Part shown: positions 32,816 to 41,997 of the stretch, in pieces
Numbering within the stretch: position 1 is the first letter of the stretch
How the letters are laid out: the number at the start of each line of letters is the position of its first letter
From: Fructobacillus americanaquae
Lineage (GTDB): Bacteria > Bacillota > Bacilli > Lactobacillales > Lactobacillaceae
DNA: 64,000 nt
Reading direction: 5' to 3'
NCBI RefSeq assembly: GCF_024029775.1
Contig: NZ_CP097122.1
Location: forward strand, 1-64,000
The notes under the pieces: generated by a model
Database searches by the model: none
What the model saw: the letters and a program-made list of their open reading frames with translations, nothing else
Told to the model about the DNA's origin: nothing
Program-made: the position numbers and the translations under genes

Positions 32816-33697
32816 TTAGTCCAATGAACCCGTGAAGGTTGTACCAGTTTGCTGTACAGCTAAAACCATGGCTGTGCCGTTAAGGTTGAGGCCATTAATG
32901 GCTTCAAGCAGTTGGTCAGCTTGTTTTTTTGTAACCAGTGAGACAACTGTCGGTCCAGCTCCCGATAGGTATGTTCCTGCAAGGCCTAGGTGGTGTGCTA
33001 AGGTACGAATTTGTAAAAATTCAGGTGCCAAATCAGCCCGATAGGGTTCATGCATTTGGTCTTCTTCTACTAAAGCCATTAATCGCTTTTGATCACCTAA
33101 GTAGCAAGCTGCAACCAAGTTGGCGAGGTGTTGGCTTTGGTGAACGGCTGTTTTGAGTGCCAAGGTTGTAGGTAAGGCTGCTCGGGCTGCCGCTGTTTTT
33201 AATGAATAATCTGGGATAAAGGTTACCGCGACTAAGTCTTTTGGAAAAGGAAGGGGGGTGGCTTGTACGCCAATTTTGTTTTCGTCTGTTAATTGTAGGC
33301 CACCTAAAATAGTTGGTGCAACGTTGTCTGGGTGACCCTCAAGGGCTGCTGCCTCTTGTAAAATTTGATGACGATTAATCGTTTGCCCCACCAAATAGTG
33401 TCCTAAGAAAAGGCCAGCAACTAATGCTGATGACGAAGATCCCAGGCCGCGAGCCAGTGGAATGTCACTTTTAACGACTAGTTGGTGGGGGGGAATATCT
33501 GGATCAACAAATCGAGCAGTTTGAACAATGAGATTGCTTTCATCATTTGGAATATCTGCGCCAAATGGGTGATCAACTTGCCAAGTATTAGTTTTTGGGC
33601 CAATGGTTACGGTTAAATTAAGGTCTAGTGCCAATCCAAGGCAATCAAAGCCGAGACCAAGATTGGCTGAACTGGCGGGTACAGTAATGGTTAGCAT
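32816..33697 (-). CDS. thrB: Homoserine kinase
   Basis: 293 residues. GHMP kinase motifs: VPASSANLGLGFDCLGLAL at the N-terminus and the ATP loop PLARGLGSSSSA, plus a C-terminal YLSGAGPTVVSL. It phosphorylates homoserine for ThrC. The start overlaps the hom stop by 7 bp, so translation is coupled within hom-thrB-lysC. Confidence 0.95.
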   Translation of the reverse strand: MLTITVPASSANLGLGFDCLGLALDLNLTVTIGPKTNTWQVDHPFGADIPNDESNLIVQTARFVDPDIPPHQLVVKSDIPLARGLGSSSSALVAGLFLGHYLVGQTINRHQILQEAAALEGHPDNVAPTILGGLQLTDENKIGVQATPLPFPKDLVAVTFIPDYSLKTAAARAALPTTLALKTAVHQSQHLANLVAACYLGDQKRLMALVEEDQMHEPYRADLAPEFLQIRTLAHHLGLAGTYLSGAGPTVVSLVTKKQADQLLEAINGLNLNGTAMVLAVQQTGTTFTGSLD

Positions 33698-34941
33698 GGA
33701 TAAATCACAAACTCCTTCGCTAATGTCCGATTGGTTGTTAAAGCAGCAAGAAGAACATCGTGCTGATCTTTGGACATTTCTTTGGTATAAAGGACAAGCT
33801 GAGAGCCAAGTCGGCTATTTTCATGGCTGGCTTGACGGACGATCAATGATCGGAGTTCATCCTTGGTGTCTTGGCTGACGCTAGTTGTTTCAGTTGTATT
33901 CAAAATCCAGCAATAGGCCTGGCCTCGTTGACTAGCTAATGTCATCTGTTTTTCTGGCAACGGTTGCTGAGCGTCCTTTGGTGTAGTTGCGGCAGCCAAA
34001 ATATCGGCCAAGACAGCTTGGGCAGTTGGGCGTGCACCAGCCCCAGGTCCATAGAAAAGCGTTTGACCAAGGTTATCACTGTTCACAACAATGGCATTAT
34101 TTTCATTGTGGACCTGTGACAGAGGTGATTGTGGTAAGACGACCTGAGGAGCCACGATCACCGCGACTGAATTGGCACTGATTTGATCAATGCGAAAAAG
34201 GAGCTTGAGCTGGCCACCCAAAGCTTTCACGGCGGCAATGTCTTCGTCAGTAATCTTTTGAATACCGGTAATTTGAATGTCTTGTAAGCCGACTTCTAAT
34301 CCAAAGACCAGGCGAGCCAAAATAATGGCCTTGTAGGCGGCATCGTAGCCGGCGACATCATTTGTAGGATCTGCTTCGGCAAAGCCTAAGTCTTGCGCTT
34401 TCTTTAGAGCATCTCCGTAAGACAGGTCATTATCGGCCATTTGAGTCAACATGTAGTTGGTTGTACCGTTAACAATACCAGCTAGCGAACGAATTGTATC
34501 GGTCCGGAAATATTCGCGCAGGGTTTTGATAATTGGGATACCACCGGCAACAGCCGCTTCGTATAGGAGAGGGACCTGAGCCTTGTTTGCTAAGTCGAGC
34601 AGTTCTTCTCCAGCGGTGGCAATCAGGTCCTTATTAGCCGTAATGACCGGCTTTTTACTTGCCAAAGCGGACTTGATCCAATTTTTAGCAGGACCAGTAC
34701 CACCGGCAACTTCAACAACCAAATCAATTTCTGGATCATCTAAGATGTCTTTTGGGTCTTTGGTCAGTTGGATGGTGGAGCTTAAACCAGGACGGTCCTT
34801 GGTTAAAGAAGTGACCATTGCGGTTTTTACGGTCAGTTCTAAACCAGTATTTTCACTGATTTTTTCTTTTTGTTCCTCTAAGATGGTTAACAAGCCCATC
34901 CCAACTGTTCCTAAGCCAAAAAGGCCAATCTTAACTTCCAT
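33691..34941 (-). CDS. hom: Homoserine dehydrogenase
   Basis: 416 residues; AAGGAG precedes the ATG on the minus strand. NAD(P) motif GLFGLGTVGMGLL at the N-terminus, catalytic-domain signature AGIVNGTTNYMLTQM and GFAEADPTNDVAGYDAAYK, and a C-terminal ACT-like region. It reduces aspartate semialdehyde to homoserine. It is the first gene of the minus-strand operon, divergent from thrC. Confidence 0.95.
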   Translation of the reverse strand: MEVKIGLFGLGTVGMGLLTILEEQKEKISENTGLELTVKTAMVTSLTKDRPGLSSTIQLTKDPKDILDDPEIDLVVEVAGGTGPAKNWIKSALASKKPVITANKDLIATAGEELLDLANKAQVPLLYEAAVAGGIPIIKTLREYFRTDTIRSLAGIVNGTTNYMLTQMADNDLSYGDALKKAQDLGFAEADPTNDVAGYDAAYKAIILARLVFGLEVGLQDIQITGIQKITDEDIAAVKALGGQLKLLFRIDQISANSVAVIVAPQVVLPQSPLSQVHNENNAIVVNSDNLGQTLFYGPGAGARPTAQAVLADILAAATTPKDAQQPLPEKQMTLASQRGQAYCWILNTTETTSVSQDTKDELRSLIVRQASHENSRLGSQLVLYTKEMSKDQHDVLLAALTTNRTLAKEFVIYPC

Positions 34942-35026
34942 GATGACTCCTTCTATCGTTTTTTACTGTCAAGTAAGGATAATTTCTATTAACTTTACCA
35001 TTTTCCTGCCTAAAAAGGAATGTTTT

Positions 35027-35035
35027 TGTTATAAT
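35027..35035 (+). promoter_or_regulatory. Extended -10 promoter of thrC
   Basis: TG-T-TATAAT (35027-35035), 35 nt before the thrC ATG. The 129-bp divergent region must also hold the hom promoter, which I could not assign firmly. Confidence 0.6.
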
Positions 35036-35070
35036 ACCATTAGAAATCAATGAGATTGAAGGAGTGCGTC

Positions 35071-36534
35071 ATGGAATATGTCTCGACCCGGGGAGAAGCC
35101 CCTGCTGTTTCTGCCGCCCAGGCCATCCTCCGGGGATTAGCACCAGATGGTGGTCTTTACGTGCCAAATCAGTGGCCAACTTTGCATCTGGATTTAAAGA
35201 CCATCGGTCAACAATCCTATCAGGACCTGGCGGTTGAAATTTTTGCTGCTTTTTTGCCTGATTTTACTAAAGCAGAAATTCAAGCCGTTGTGCAGGCAGC
35301 CTATGGTAGCCAATGGGATACCGATAAAATTGTGCCAATTAAAGATGCAGGGAACAACTTGTACTATTTGGAGCTCTTTCATGGCCCAACATTGGCCTTC
35401 AAAGATATTGCCCTTCAGGCCTTACCCCATTTAGTGATGACAGCAGCTAAAAAAGAGGGGCTCAACAAAGAAATTGCCATTTTAACAGCAACGTCTGGGG
35501 ATACCGGAACGGCGGCTATGGCTGGTTTTGCTGATGTACCTGGCACAAAAATTGCAGTTTTGTACCCACAAGTTGGCGTTTCGGATATTCAACGCCAACA
35601 AATGGTCTCCGAACCGGGAAAAAATACTTATGTTTATGGCATAGAGGGGAATTTTGATGATGCTCAGCAGGCTGTTAAAGGTCTTTTAGGTGATTCAAAT
35701 TTTGCAACCTTCTTAAAGGAAGAAGATATTCAAATCTCATCGGCGAATTCGATTAATATTGGTCGCTTGGTCCCACAGATTGTCTATTATTTCTACGGTT
35801 ATGGTCAGTTAGTTGAAAGCGGCCAAATTAAGCCTGGTGAAGAAATTGATGTACTCGTGCCAACAGGTAATTTTGGGAATATGCTAGCAGCTTATTATGC
35901 CAGTCAAATTGGCTTGCCGGTGGCTGATTTTACGGTTGCTTCGAACGAAAATCATGTTTTAACAGAATTATTCCAAACAGGGGTATACAATAAGAATCGT
36001 GACTTCAAGGTGACGAATGCACCGGCTATGGATATTTTGGTCTCGTCAAACTTGGAACGCCTGCTGTATTTTGCTGGTGGCCAGGATGCTGACTTGATCA
36101 AAAAGGATATGGCAGACCTACAAAGTCAGGGCAGCTATCACTTGGCAGAAAAAACAAGAGCTGGTTTAATGAAGTTTTCTGCTGGTTGGACAGATCAAGA
36201 CCAAGTTGAAGAAACGATCCGAAAGACTTTTGTTGCTTCTGGTTACTTGATTGATCCGCACACGGCGGTGGCCGTTCATCAGTACCAAGATGATGGCCAT
36301 CCAACCCTTTTGGCTGCAACTGCTAGCCCTTATAAGTTCCCACAAACGGTTCTTGCAGCACTGGGTGAAGAAGTTATTGGTGGAGAAGGGGGCTTAACTG
36401 CTTTGGCAGCAGCAACCAAAACGACCATTCCTGACCAAGTGAAGAATTTATTCCAGCGACCTATTCGTCATCAGACCTTTATTCAGGCAGCTGATATTCA
36501 AAGGCAAATTGAAAGCGCCTTGAAGACAGACTGA
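35071..36534 (+). CDS. thrC: Threonine synthase
   Basis: 487 residues from the ATG at 35071 with AAGGAG upstream; the ATG at 35050 lies before that site. STRGEAPAVSAAQAILRGLA with PDGGLYVP is the typical N-terminus; the PLP lysine is in LAFKDIALQ (K111), with TATSGDTGTAA binding the phosphate and VPTGNFGN further on. It converts O-phosphohomoserine to threonine. asd follows 51 bp downstream, so this unit supplies the last and second steps of the pathway. Confidence 0.96.
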   Translation: MEYVSTRGEAPAVSAAQAILRGLAPDGGLYVPNQWPTLHLDLKTIGQQSYQDLAVEIFAAFLPDFTKAEIQAVVQAAYGSQWDTDKIVPIKDAGNNLYYLELFHGPTLAFKDIALQALPHLVMTAAKKEGLNKEIAILTATSGDTGTAAMAGFADVPGTKIAVLYPQVGVSDIQRQQMVSEPGKNTYVYGIEGNFDDAQQAVKGLLGDSNFATFLKEEDIQISSANSINIGRLVPQIVYYFYGYGQLVESGQIKPGEEIDVLVPTGNFGNMLAAYYASQIGLPVADFTVASNENHVLTELFQTGVYNKNRDFKVTNAPAMDILVSSNLERLLYFAGGQDADLIKKDMADLQSQGSYHLAEKTRAGLMKFSAGWTDQDQVEETIRKTFVASGYLIDPHTAVAVHQYQDDGHPTLLAATASPYKFPQTVLAALGEEVIGGEGGLTALAAATKTTIPDQVKNLFQRPIRHQTFIQAADIQRQIESALKTD

Positions 36535-36585
36535 TTTTCTTATGTTGATGATTATGTCATTTAAAAAAGAAAGAGAGAATTTTTT

Positions 36586-37677
36586 ATGGTAGCAAAGACA
36601 GCCTATAATGTGGCGGTACTCGGTGCAACGGGTGCTGTTGGACGTCGAATTTTGGACCAATTGGCTCAATCAACGATTCCGGTTGGTGAGGTCAAGGCTT
36701 TGGCTTCTGCTCGTTCAGCCGGTCAAAAAATCAGCTTTAAGAATCAGGAGTTAACCGTTGCAGAAGCAACGGAAGATTCCTTTACTGATGTTGATCTTGT
36801 GCTGGCCTCTGCTGGTGGATCAACTTCAAAGACTTTGGCTCCGGCAGCTGTTAAAGCTGGTGCGGTTGTTGTTGACAATTCTTCTTACTGGCGGATGAAT
36901 GATCAGGTGCCATTGGTCGTCCCAGAAGTTAATGCCGCTGCGTTAAAGGAGCATCAAGGAATTATTGCTAACCCTAATTGCTCAACGACGCAATTGGTGA
37001 TGGCGCTTGACCCAGTTTACCGACAATTTGGCTTGAACCAGGTGATTATTTCGACTTATCAGGCGGCTTCAGGTGCTGGAAAAGCAGCGATGGACGAAGT
37101 TTTGGCTGAAGCACAGGCTCGTTTGTTGGGAGATAACATGGCGGAGTTAGCCCATGTTTTACCTGTGAAGGGTGATAAAAAGCACTTCCCCTTGGCCTTT
37201 AACTTGCTGCCACAAATTGATGTCTTCGAAGAGGAAGGTTACACACACGAAGAATACAAGATGATCCATGAAACGAAAAAGATTATCTTGGGCGACAAGA
37301 ATGCTAAGGACATTAAGGTGACGGGTACGGCTGTTCGCGTGCCAGTTATGATTGGTCATGGTGAAAGTGTCTATATTGATACTGGTGACGAAAACGTGAC
37401 GCCTGACCAAATTCGTCAGGCAATTGGTGCCGTTGATAACGTGATTATTGAAGATGACCCAGCCACACAAACCTACCCTCAACCTCTTTTGGCTGAAGGT
37501 AAGCGGGAAACTTTTGTTGGTCGCATTCGCCCTGATTTGGAAAATCCGGGTGCTTTCCACTTGTGGGTTGTTTCTGACAATTTGCTGAAGGGCGCTGCCT
37601 GGAATACGGTTGAAATTGCCCAAATATTGGTTGAAATGGACCTGGTCCGTGTCCCCGCGGAATCAAGCTTTGCATAA
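36586..37677 (+). CDS. asd: Aspartate-semialdehyde dehydrogenase
   Basis: 363 residues; AAAGAGAG upstream of the ATG. NADP motif VLGATGAVGRRILDQL, SAGGSTS, and the active site NPNCSTTQL with catalytic Cys132; the substrate-binding region KGDKKHFPLAFNLLPQIDVF follows. It reduces aspartyl phosphate to the semialdehyde used by Hom. Together with lysC, hom, thrB and thrC it completes aspartate-to-threonine synthesis within about 6 kb. Confidence 0.95.
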   Translation: MVAKTAYNVAVLGATGAVGRRILDQLAQSTIPVGEVKALASARSAGQKISFKNQELTVAEATEDSFTDVDLVLASAGGSTSKTLAPAAVKAGAVVVDNSSYWRMNDQVPLVVPEVNAAALKEHQGIIANPNCSTTQLVMALDPVYRQFGLNQVIISTYQAASGAGKAAMDEVLAEAQARLLGDNMAELAHVLPVKGDKKHFPLAFNLLPQIDVFEEEGYTHEEYKMIHETKKIILGDKNAKDIKVTGTAVRVPVMIGHGESVYIDTGDENVTPDQIRQAIGAVDNVIIEDDPATQTYPQPLLAEGKRETFVGRIRPDLENPGAFHLWVVSDNLLKGAAWNTVEIAQILVEMDLVRVPAESSFA

Positions 37678-37690
37678 ATAATTTTGATAG

Positions 37691-37721
37691 AGCCACCGAC
37701 TGAAAAATTGGTGGCTTTTTT
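37691..37721 (+). terminator. Terminator after asd
   Basis: AGCCACC/GGTGGCT with a 12-nt loop and T6. Confidence 0.8.
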
Positions 37722-37741
37722 AGCGCTGCTATTTTGGGGTT

Positions 37742-37771
37742 AAAAAAACTCTACTACATTTTGTAGTAGAG
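37742..37771 (-). terminator. Terminator of lexA
   Basis: Perfect 10-bp stem CTCTACTACA/TGTAGTAGAG with a 3-nt loop; on the minus strand a T7 run follows. Confidence 0.85.
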
Positions 37772-37788
37772 CCTTGAGCAAGTTGTTT

Positions 37789-38424
37789 TTAGTAAATAGC
37801 ATCACGGTAAAGGGAGACGACTTTTCCCAAAATGGACACAGATTCCAAAATAATAGGCGCCATTGTATCGTTTTCTGGTTGCAGGCGGTAGTGACCACCT
37901 TCTTGGAAGAAGCGCTTGACCGTGGCCTCGTTGTCTTCGTTCATGGCAACAACAATATCACCGTTGTCGGCATTTTGTTGCCGACGAACAATCACCTTGT
38001 CGCCATCTAAAATACCGATATTAATCATTGATTCACCGCGAACGTTGAGCATAAAGAGATCACCATCGTAGGGAATTAGATTTTCTGGAATGGGGAAGAA
38101 TTCGGTTGCTTCTTGTTCGACTGCTAGAATTGGTTGACCAGCTGTCACTAATCCTAAGAGCGGAATCTTGCCCGAAGTGGCTGAAATACCAAGAATTTCA
38201 AAACCGGCTGGTGTTACTTCAATCGCCCGAGCCTTGGTTCCTTCGCCTTTCTTCTCAAGGTAGCCGTTTTTAATCAAACGGGCAATGTGACCATGGATGG
38301 TCGAAGAAGAAGATAGGCCGACTGCTTCACCAATTTCACGAATAGTGGGTGGGAAACCGTTTTTACTTTGATAGTCGTGAATAAATCTCAAGACTTGAAT
38401 TTGTTTTGAATCAGAACTTGCCAT
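37789..38424 (-). CDS. lexA: SOS repressor LexA
   Basis: 211 residues; the ATG at 38424 with AGGAAAG upstream is chosen over a longer frame that includes the operator. N-terminal winged helix ([20 protein letters not shown]), self-cleavage site TA95-G96Q, catalytic Ser132 (RGESMINIG) and Lys170. It represses DNA damage genes and is cleaved upon RecA activation. A consensus SOS box lies upstream, indicating autoregulation. yneF is divergent, as in Bacillus. Confidence 0.96.
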   Translation of the reverse strand: MASSDSKQIQVLRFIHDYQSKNGFPPTIREIGEAVGLSSSSTIHGHIARLIKNGYLEKKGEGTKARAIEVTPAGFEILGISATSGKIPLLGLVTAGQPILAVEQEATEFFPIPENLIPYDGDLFMLNVRGESMINIGILDGDKVIVRRQQNADNGDIVVAMNEDNEATVKRFFQEGGHYRLQPENDTMAPIILESVSILGKVVSLYRDAIY

Positions 38425-38481
38425 ATGTACTTTCCTACCTGTATTTACTATGTTTATCTTAGCGAATTTTAACTCGAAAAG

Positions 38482-38495
38482 CAAACAAATGTTCG
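38482..38495 (-). promoter_or_regulatory. LexA (SOS) box upstream of lexA
   Basis: Minus strand CGAACATTTGTTTG fits the Gram-positive LexA consensus CGAACnnnnGTTYG. It overlaps a probable -35 (TTGCTT) with a -10 TAAGAT 17 nt further, so LexA binding would block the lexA promoter. Confidence 0.75.
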
Positions 38496-38634
38496 CAAAA
38501 AAAGTTTAAGAAATATTAAATTTTATTACAAAAAGGGGATTAAATTTAAAATAGTGGATAAAGGGATGTTTTATGTAAATTATCGACTCGTTTTCCACTG
38601 TTTTTGTAAAAAGATACTGTCAAGCCAACCTTTA

Positions 38635-38643
38635 TGCTATAAT
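38635..38643 (+). promoter_or_regulatory. Extended -10 promoter of yneF
   Basis: TGC then TATAAT (38638-38643), 35 nt before the ATG. Confidence 0.6.
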
Positions 38644-38678
38644 ATTTTATAGATTTTCGTAGTTAAAGGAGACCAATA

Positions 38679-38900
38679 ATGGTTATATTAGTTGGAATTT
38701 TGGCTTTGGTCGTTGGTTTGGTTGGGGGATTCTTCTTGGCCCGCTTTACGATGAAGTCATACTTGGCGAAGAACCCACCGATTTCAGAAGAAATGATGAA
38801 ATCAATGATGATGTCAATGGGCCAGAAGCCATCACAAAAGAAGTTGAATCAGATGATGGCTCAAATGAAGGCGCAAAATGCCAAAGCACAAAAAAAATAA
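38679..38900 (+). CDS. yneF: YneF family membrane protein (UPF0154)
   Basis: 73 residues with AAAGGAG upstream. One N-terminal transmembrane helix ([19 protein letters not shown]) followed by a Met- and Lys-rich helix ([20 protein letters not shown], then [16 protein letters not shown]), characteristic of UPF0154. Function unknown. Its stop codon lies within the stem of a terminator shared with convergent plsC, and its last residues (KAQKK) are the same as those of PlsC. Confidence 0.88.
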   Translation: MVILVGILALVVGLVGGFFLARFTMKSYLAKNPPISEEMMKSMMMSMGQKPSQKKLNQMMAQMKAQNAKAQKK

Positions 38901-38928
38901 GCCCAGCGGCTTATTTTTTTTGTGCTTT
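38883..38928. terminator. Bidirectional terminator shared by yneF and plsC
   Basis: A 21-bp perfect inverted repeat (38883-38903 and 38908-38928) with a CAGC loop. Both stop codons (38898-38900 plus; 38913-38911 minus) fall inside the stem, and eight A/T on each side provide the T tract for either direction. Confidence 0.9.
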
Positions 38929-39546
38929 TGGATCAACGTAAACCCAGTTTGGATCAATTTCTTTGTCCAAAGCATCAAAGGATTCTTGAATCTTTTGATT
39001 GTATTCGGCAATTTTTTCGTCCGTCAAGCGGGCTTTGGGGTCAATTGCGATTGGTTCACCAAAATTAATTGTGGTATTATTGCGTTTAAATAAGTGTGAA
39101 AACTTCACAGGCCCTTGGTATACTGCTGGGACAATCGGCTTCTTTGAAAGCTTGGCAATCAGGATTGATCCTGATTTTAACTTTTGAGAATGCCGTGATC
39201 CGGTTGGGAACATGATGAGCGAGCGCTGGCCATCCTTTAACTCGTTGACGGGATGTTTGATGGTATCGGCCCCAACATTGCGCCGGTCAACTGGGAAGGC
39301 GCCCAAGGTAGTAATTAAGGCACGCAAAGCGGGATTTTTGAAAAGTTCCTTTTTAGCCATAAAAATGAAACGTTTTGGGTAGGCCGCCATGGCATACCAA
39401 ACGGGATCCCACCAAGAACGGTGTGGTCCAACCAAAACATAATTTTCGTTTTTTGGTAGGCGCTCCTTGTGGAGGTAGGTAACGCGACCATTAATAATGG
39501 CCACAAAGGTCACAGTAAAGACCCGGATAAAGCGATAGAATAACAT
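38911..39546 (-). CDS. plsC: 1-acyl-sn-glycerol-3-phosphate acyltransferase
   Basis: 211 residues; ATG at 39546 with AAAGGGA upstream, preferred to a longer frame from 39612. Acyltransferase motif HRSWWD (H42, D47), then VDRRNVG and the FPTGSRH block (usually FPEGTRS), and VPAVYQG. It adds the second acyl chain to lysophosphatidic acid at the membrane. N-terminal hydrophobic stretch (FYRFIRVFTVTFVAII). Converges with yneF. Confidence 0.9.
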   Translation of the reverse strand: MLFYRFIRVFTVTFVAIINGRVTYLHKERLPKNENYVLVGPHRSWWDPVWYAMAAYPKRFIFMAKKELFKNPALRALITTLGAFPVDRRNVGADTIKHPVNELKDGQRSLIMFPTGSRHSQKLKSGSILIAKLSKKPIVPAVYQGPVKFSHLFKRNNTTINFGEPIAIDPKARLTDEKIAEYNQKIQESFDALDKEIDPNWVYVDPKAQKK

Positions 39547-39615
39547 CTGCTTGTCCCTTTCTAATTGACTTAACAGAATAATTTTACTTAGTTTATGGAG
39601 ATATTGCAACAAACC

Positions 39616-40380
39616 ATGGTAGTAGAAAAATTACGAGCAGGAGAACGCCTAGACGGCCTGCCATCACAACAGATTCAAATTATTCAAAATCCAGATATGT
39701 TTTCTTACTCGTTAGACGCTGTTCTCTTAGCTTATTTTGCTAAACCTAAGCAAAAGGGGCGGGGGCTTTCGGTTGATTTGGGAGCAGGTACGGGCGCAAT
39801 TGGCCTCTTTTATGCTGCCAAGGTCACTGGCCAGGTAAAATTAGTGGAACTGCAACAAGACTTAGCGGAGATGGCACAGCGTTCAGTTGTGTTAAATCAC
39901 TTGGAAAAGCGCGTGAGCGTGATTCAGTCTGATATGCAGGAAATTTTTACTGAGATTAAGCCGGGCTCGGTGGATACGGTTTTGTCGAACCCACCTTATT
40001 TTTCCTTGAATGAAAAAACCAAGCAAAACTTGGATGAACATTATCAGTTAGCCCGGCATGAAATTGCCATTGATTTACCACGCTTAGCTCAAGTTGCTAA
40101 TAAGTTGTTGAAGAACAACGGTAAATTTTATCTGGTGCACCGTCCAGACAGATTGGAAGATATTATGTCCTCCTTGGCTGCCCGAAAATTAGCGGTCAAG
40201 CGCATTCAGTTTGTTTACGGCAAGGCTGACCGTGAAGCCAACATGGTTTTAGTAGAAGCGATTAAGTCGGGCAAGCCGGGTGGTGTTCGAATTTTGCCAC
40301 CAATTATTGCCTATACAGCTGCTAACGAGTACACGCCTCAGGTACAAGAAATTTTGTATGGGCAACCTTGGCAACTGTAA
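39616..40380 (+). CDS. TrmN6/YabB-like methyltransferase
   Basis: 254 residues if started at the ATG at 39616 (MVVEKLRAGERLD), which aligns with how related proteins begin; an in-frame ATG at 39595 is possible. SAM site VDLGAGTGAIGLF and the N6-adenine signature SNPPYF (in VLSNPPYFSL) identify a class I methyltransferase of the tRNA m6A37 (TrmN6/YfiC) group. The next gene encodes a GIY-YIG protein, as in Bacillus yabB-yazA. Confidence 0.87.
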   Translation: MVVEKLRAGERLDGLPSQQIQIIQNPDMFSYSLDAVLLAYFAKPKQKGRGLSVDLGAGTGAIGLFYAAKVTGQVKLVELQQDLAEMAQRSVVLNHLEKRVSVIQSDMQEIFTEIKPGSVDTVLSNPPYFSLNEKTKQNLDEHYQLARHEIAIDLPRLAQVANKLLKNNGKFYLVHRPDRLEDIMSSLAARKLAVKRIQFVYGKADREANMVLVEAIKSGKPGGVRILPPIIAYTAANEYTPQVQEILYGQPWQL

Positions 40381-40445
40381 ACTCGATCAAGATGGTTGCG
40401 CGAGGAGGGAATTTTGCTAACCCTCAAGGAGGGGAGACTTCAATC

Positions 40446-40742
40446 ATGGCAGATGAGCATGACAAGACTTATGATTTTTATGTGCTTTATACGGCTGATG
40501 GCTATTTTTATGGTGGCTTTTCCGATAACGCTCACCGACGGTTTTTAGTCCATCAGGCAGGGAGGGGCGCCAAATTTACCAGAGTAAAGGCCAGGCACCC
40601 ACTGCAGCTGATTTACCAAGAAACGTTTGCGAATAAGCATGATGCCCTTTCGGCTGAGGCTAAATTTAAGCACCTGAGTCGACCGCAAAAAGAAGCCTTC
40701 CTAATGGAACGGGCAGTCGATTCGACAATTTGGCAGAAATAG
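40446..40742 (+). CDS. GIY-YIG domain protein (YazA/UPF0213-like)
   Basis: 98 residues from the ATG at 40446, downstream of GGAGGGGAG. The short GIY-YIG domain reads YVLYTADGYFYGGFSDNAHR, then HQAGRGAKFTRVK, with the conserved Arg; the signature is modified to YVL/YGG as usual in this group. The catalytic-type Glu is in the C-terminal part (SAEAKFK). DNA-processing function is unproven. Paired with the yabB-like gene; an open frame extending into that gene lacks a ribosome site at its start. Confidence 0.82.
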   Translation: MADEHDKTYDFYVLYTADGYFYGGFSDNAHRRFLVHQAGRGAKFTRVKARHPLQLIYQETFANKHDALSAEAKFKHLSRPQKEAFLMERAVDSTIWQK

Positions 40743-40814
40743 GTTGAGGGATTTTATGAGACTCTTGATCCATGGTAAAATGGAATAAATCATTTGAATT
40801 GAAGGTGGCAAATA

Positions 40815-41012
40815 ATGATTACTACTTTTGAATTAAACAATATTATTGGGCGTCAAGTGTCTTTTAGAGACTGCGACCCGAGAGAGAAGTTAGTGAAGGT
40901 TATTGGCAATTTTTATCACTATGATTTAGCTTTTGGGACTAATGTGGTTCCAGAAGAGACCTATGTGATTGAGCGTGCCGAGGGGAACGTCTTAATCCTC
41001 CAGAAAAAGTAA
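40815..41012 (+). CDS. Hypothetical small protein
   Basis: 65 residues with GAAGGTGG before the ATG and a TGG-TAAAAT extended -10 at 40773-40781. Beta-rich with mixed charge (MITTFELNNIIGRQVSFRD, then ETYVIERAEGNVLILQKK). No family recognised. The SPFH gene starts 11 bp after its stop, so the two are likely cotranscribed. Confidence 0.6.
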   Translation: MITTFELNNIIGRQVSFRDCDPREKLVKVIGNFYHYDLAFGTNVVPEETYVIERAEGNVLILQKK

Positions 41013-41023
41013 GGACGGTATTT

Positions 41024-41896
41024 ATGTCGATTTTGCTGATTATCATCATTGTTGTAATCGTTTTGGCCCTGGTTTCCTTTAAGATTGTGCCTCAAAATAG
41101 TGTTGGCCTTTTGGAAACGTTGGGGAAGTATTCGTCAACGCGGCAGACGGGGTTGAATTTCCGCTTGCCTTTGGTACAAAAAATCAGGACAGTTTCCTTG
41201 GCCCTGCAACCACTGAAGTTGGCAGGTTATTCAGTTATCACCAAGGATAACGCTGATATTGGAGCGACAGTGACTTTGAATTTCCATATCACGGATCCTG
41301 TGAAGTATTCGTATGAAAACACGAATTCGATTGAATCAATGCAACAGTTGGTTCGCGGTCACTTGCGCGACATTATTGGGCGGATGGAATTGAACGAGGC
41401 CTTAGGCTCAACCAGTCAAATTAATAAGGACTTGGCTGAAGCGATTGGTGATTTAACGAATACTTATGGTATTAATGTTGATCGGATTAACATTGACGAA
41501 TTGAAGCCAAGCGCAGCTATCCAGTCTTCAATGGACACACAGTTGAAGGCTGACCGGGAACGGGTGGCATCTATTTCGCAAGCTGAAGGGGAGGCCAAGT
41601 CAATTGAACTCCGGGCCAAAGCGAACAATGAGGCCTTAATTGCTACGGCCAAGGCCAACGCCGAGGCGACGCGAACAAAAGCAGATGCCGAAAGTTATCG
41701 GATTGATAAGGTTCAGGCTGCTTTGAAGAACGCCGACCAAAACTATTTCAATAACCAATCGATTAATGCTTTCGAAGCTTTGGCTAAGTCAGATGCTAAT
41801 TTGATTGTTACGAATGGTGCCGATTTGGACCAAACCGGACAAAATGCTGTTTTGGCCAAAACTTTGGGTCAGGAATTAGGCAACGAAGAAGATTAG
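41024..41896 (+). CDS. SPFH/Band 7 (stomatin-like) membrane protein
   Basis: 290 residues. N-terminal membrane helix (LLIIIIVVIVLALVSF), then the Band 7/PHB domain (PQNSVGLLETLGKYSSTRQT, VTLNFHITDPVKY), and a long Ala/Glu/Lys coiled coil (about residues 180-240). Such proteins form cages or scaffolds in functional membrane microdomains, often with proteases. No NfeD or HflC partner is adjacent. A terminator follows. Confidence 0.9.
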   Translation: MSILLIIIIVVIVLALVSFKIVPQNSVGLLETLGKYSSTRQTGLNFRLPLVQKIRTVSLALQPLKLAGYSVITKDNADIGATVTLNFHITDPVKYSYENTNSIESMQQLVRGHLRDIIGRMELNEALGSTSQINKDLAEAIGDLTNTYGINVDRINIDELKPSAAIQSSMDTQLKADRERVASISQAEGEAKSIELRAKANNEALIATAKANAEATRTKADAESYRIDKVQAALKNADQNYFNNQSINAFEALAKSDANLIVTNGADLDQTGQNAVLAKTLGQELGNEED

Positions 41897-41905
41897 AAAC
41901 ATTGG

Positions 41906-41930
41906 CCAGCCGATTATGGCTGGTTTTTTC
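41906..41930 (+). terminator. Terminator after the SPFH gene
   Basis: CCAGCC/GGCTGG with a 6-nt loop and T6. Confidence 0.8.
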
Positions 41931-41968
41931 TTTGAAGTAATATGTTCTAGTTAAAATCAGAAAAATCC

Positions 41969-41997
41969 TTGCTTTTCGCTCAAAATCTTAGTAAACT
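41969..41997 (+). promoter_or_regulatory. Promoter of rpsB and leader
   Basis: -35 TTGCTT (41969-41974), 17-nt spacer, -10 TAAACT (41992-41997). The roughly 115-nt leader that follows has repeated short pairings (TTGTGG/ACAACA and GCAGGTGC regions) and could be an S2-type leader; the class was not assigned. Confidence 0.6.

Noticed and set aside
34960-34970. TTGACA on the minus strand just before hom as its -35
   Set aside because: A -10 at 17 nt would fall on the ribosome site and leave no room for initiation before the ATG.
38425-38484. Longer lexA frame starting at 38484
   Set aside because: It would translate through the promoter; the shorter start has a ribosome site and matches the family's N-terminus.
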